Below are positions 62,450 to 64,000 of a stretch of DNA of 64,000 bases, one piece after another. The notes beneath the pieces are model-generated. The model was not told the origin of the DNA, made no database searches, and saw only the letters and a list, made by a program, of their open reading frames with translations. The DNA lies in contig OX463863.1 of NCBI GenBank assembly GCA_949825065.1, forward strand, positions 23,305,933 through 23,369,932. The letters run 5' to 3'. Source of the stretch: Odontocerum albicorne (Eukaryota > Arthropoda > Insecta > Trichoptera > Odontoceridae). Position 1 is the first letter of the stretch. The number at the start of each line of letters is the position of its first letter. Position numbers and translations under genes: made by a program.

Positions 62450-64000
62450 TGAATTTAGAATCTGATCTGAATATAACTAATTATTTATGTAAACAATTTA
62501 CTATTTAGTGTTCCATCTATTAAGACAATTTTTCTATGGAGTGAAACTGTCAAAACATAATTTAACAATAGCGTATAGCCTTCATATATAAGAGTTTACG
62601 GGCATTATTCGAGAAGAAGAACTGTCAATAAAGCATCACTTGACACTGGCGTATATTCCTTCATGTAGAGGAATTCACGACCTTCATTCAAAAATAAGAC
62701 ACCAAGTATCTGGCGAATACTCCATACCTTGCGTTCACGGCCAAGATGAAGTCACTGCGTATACTCCATCAGATATAGGAATGCATGGCCATTATTCAGA
62801 AAGAATAGTGTTATTCCTGTGCATTAGGTTTTAAAATTTTACGATTTATTTTTTCAATGTTTTCGTTTTTGTGAGTTGATCATGTTATTGATTTAGAGGT
62901 TCATTCTGACCGCTTCACGGTGATAGTATATCAGTGTGCGCTGCTTGATAAAGTGACATTTTGTGTTTTAAAAAGGCATACTTTTACCTCAGTTCATTTT
63001 GACAGTTGATCTGCTGGGATAGCGTTACATCAGTACAATAGAGGTTTTACACTTTTTTAAATAAACTATATTAGCTTTTTTACTATAAAATCAAGTTCGG
63101 TTCAAACTCTACTTACTCTATATGAAAAATTACTTTTTTATGATATTTAGAACCAAATCCGGTACAAATCTAACAAAAATATATTTTCTCAAACATTTTT
63201 CATTTTAAATTAATTTGAAGCAGTGGAAAGGACTAGATTGAATGGAAAAAAATTGTTGTTCACTAATATCTTCCTTGCTAGATTTCTCCCATTACAGAGA
63301 ATTTATTTCTTTCTTGGGAATGCTGCGAGCTCTCTGAGTGGGGAAGACAATTTCCTCACGACAACTTAAGAAATCCTTCCACACCAGATAACTTCTTCCT
63401 GTTTTAACAATAACATCATTCAGCAAAGAGGCACACATAACGCCTGTATAAAAACAAATACTTACCACCCTTATTCAATGGAAAAGCAAACCCGCCCCAC
63501 CTGTAGGCAGTCCACCACTCCTTGAGACTTGTAAATTGTCACTAAAAAGGTTAATTTCGACAATGACAAATTTATTTCCATTTTTTTGGTAATCTGTGAA
63601 ATAAAAATAAATTATTCTAACATTGCAAGTACCTACCTTGCGTTTGTGGACTTGTTTTACTTCAATTGGACGACTTTCTAAATTAGAATCCTCACGTCAC
63701 ACAGTAGCTTCTGCATTAATGTTGTGTTTCATTTACACTTCACCATCACTGTATGTTTTTATTTTCGGCTTTGCAGCATTGGGCAAATTACGTGATTGAA
63801 TTTTTGTATTGTATGATTTTAATTATTGTTTTATATTGTGAACAAATACTATGCCATATGTTATATTGTAACTCTGTTCTTATTGTTATAAAAGGACAAT
63901 GTATATAGCACCATTTAGATAGCGGACACCCTCAAGGGGTATCTAACTCTATATTTGAATTTGATATTATTGGCCAATGAGAATATTACAAACTAAGTAT
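62450..64000 (+). repeat. Segmental duplication unit, copy 3, cut by window end
   Basis: Nearly identical to 45235-46822 (for example 63590-64000 versus 46430-46822 shows almost no difference by eye). It implies another gene-3-like zinc-finger gene to the right. Confidence 0.9.
63974..64000 (+). promoter_or_regulatory. Candidate promoter of the next zinc-finger gene (truncated)
   Basis: CCAAT at 63974-63978; the window ends at aactaagtat, the bases that run straight into the TATA box in copy 1. Confidence 0.45.

Overview
The window is animal nuclear DNA, almost certainly from an insect; the order cannot be fixed from sequence alone. It is AT-rich and has spliced genes with GT-AG introns. It carries many mariner, piggyBac-like, hAT-like and Harbinger-like elements, several kinds of LINE fragment, a tRNA-headed SINE, solo LTRs and long minisatellites. 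There is no sign of bacterial operons or of a viral genome.

Host genes, left to right: (1) the last two coding exons of a secreted-type insect ferritin subunit (948-2660, +). (2) C2H2 zinc-finger gene 1 (10995-21039, +), with 22 fingers. (3) A separate small gene with three C2H2 fingers (main exon 28324-28968, +; probable upstream exon 22589-22687). (4) Zinc-finger gene 2 on the opposite strand (42171-35859). (5) Zinc-finger gene 3 (47243-49997, +), 16 fingers. (6) Zinc-finger gene 4 (58914-61043, +), 9 fingers. The right edge stops inside a third copy of the presumed promoter of genes 3 and 4, so a fifth gene is predicted just outside the window.

The four paralogous zinc-finger genes share one plan. 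A short exon A starts at ATG after a conserved 'gtttccag' acceptor. A 246-255 bp exon B follows, and then one large exon carries all the fingers. Every junction is phase 1, and the spliced lengths are exact multiples of three (778, 688, 611 and 416 aa; gene 1 would be 863 aa with its extra exon B). Exons A and B encode versions of the same acidic module, with two SUMO-consensus-like motifs each (VKEE ... IKQE or IKKE). I know of no named domain for it. Gene 1 has a second exon B, made by a tandem duplication whose second copy later took a mariner. The finger exons show internal duplication, repeated stop gains at the linker glycine codon, and decayed fingers beyond the stop codons.

The rest is a dense record of mobile DNA. 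Nested insertions have readable target duplications or empty sites: hAT MITE in MITE, MITE in SINE, piggyBac in a transposase gene, mariner in a LINE, solo LTR in a zinc-finger tail. Several tandem arrays appear to have been seeded by mobile elements. A 60-bp array in the ferritin intron derives from LINE coding sequence, and a 35-bp array in gene 1 derives from the end of a TTAA-flanked MITE. From about 45 kb to the end the window is a segmental tandem array of gene-3/4-type units. All calls come from reading the sequence and from family knowledge; no searches were run.
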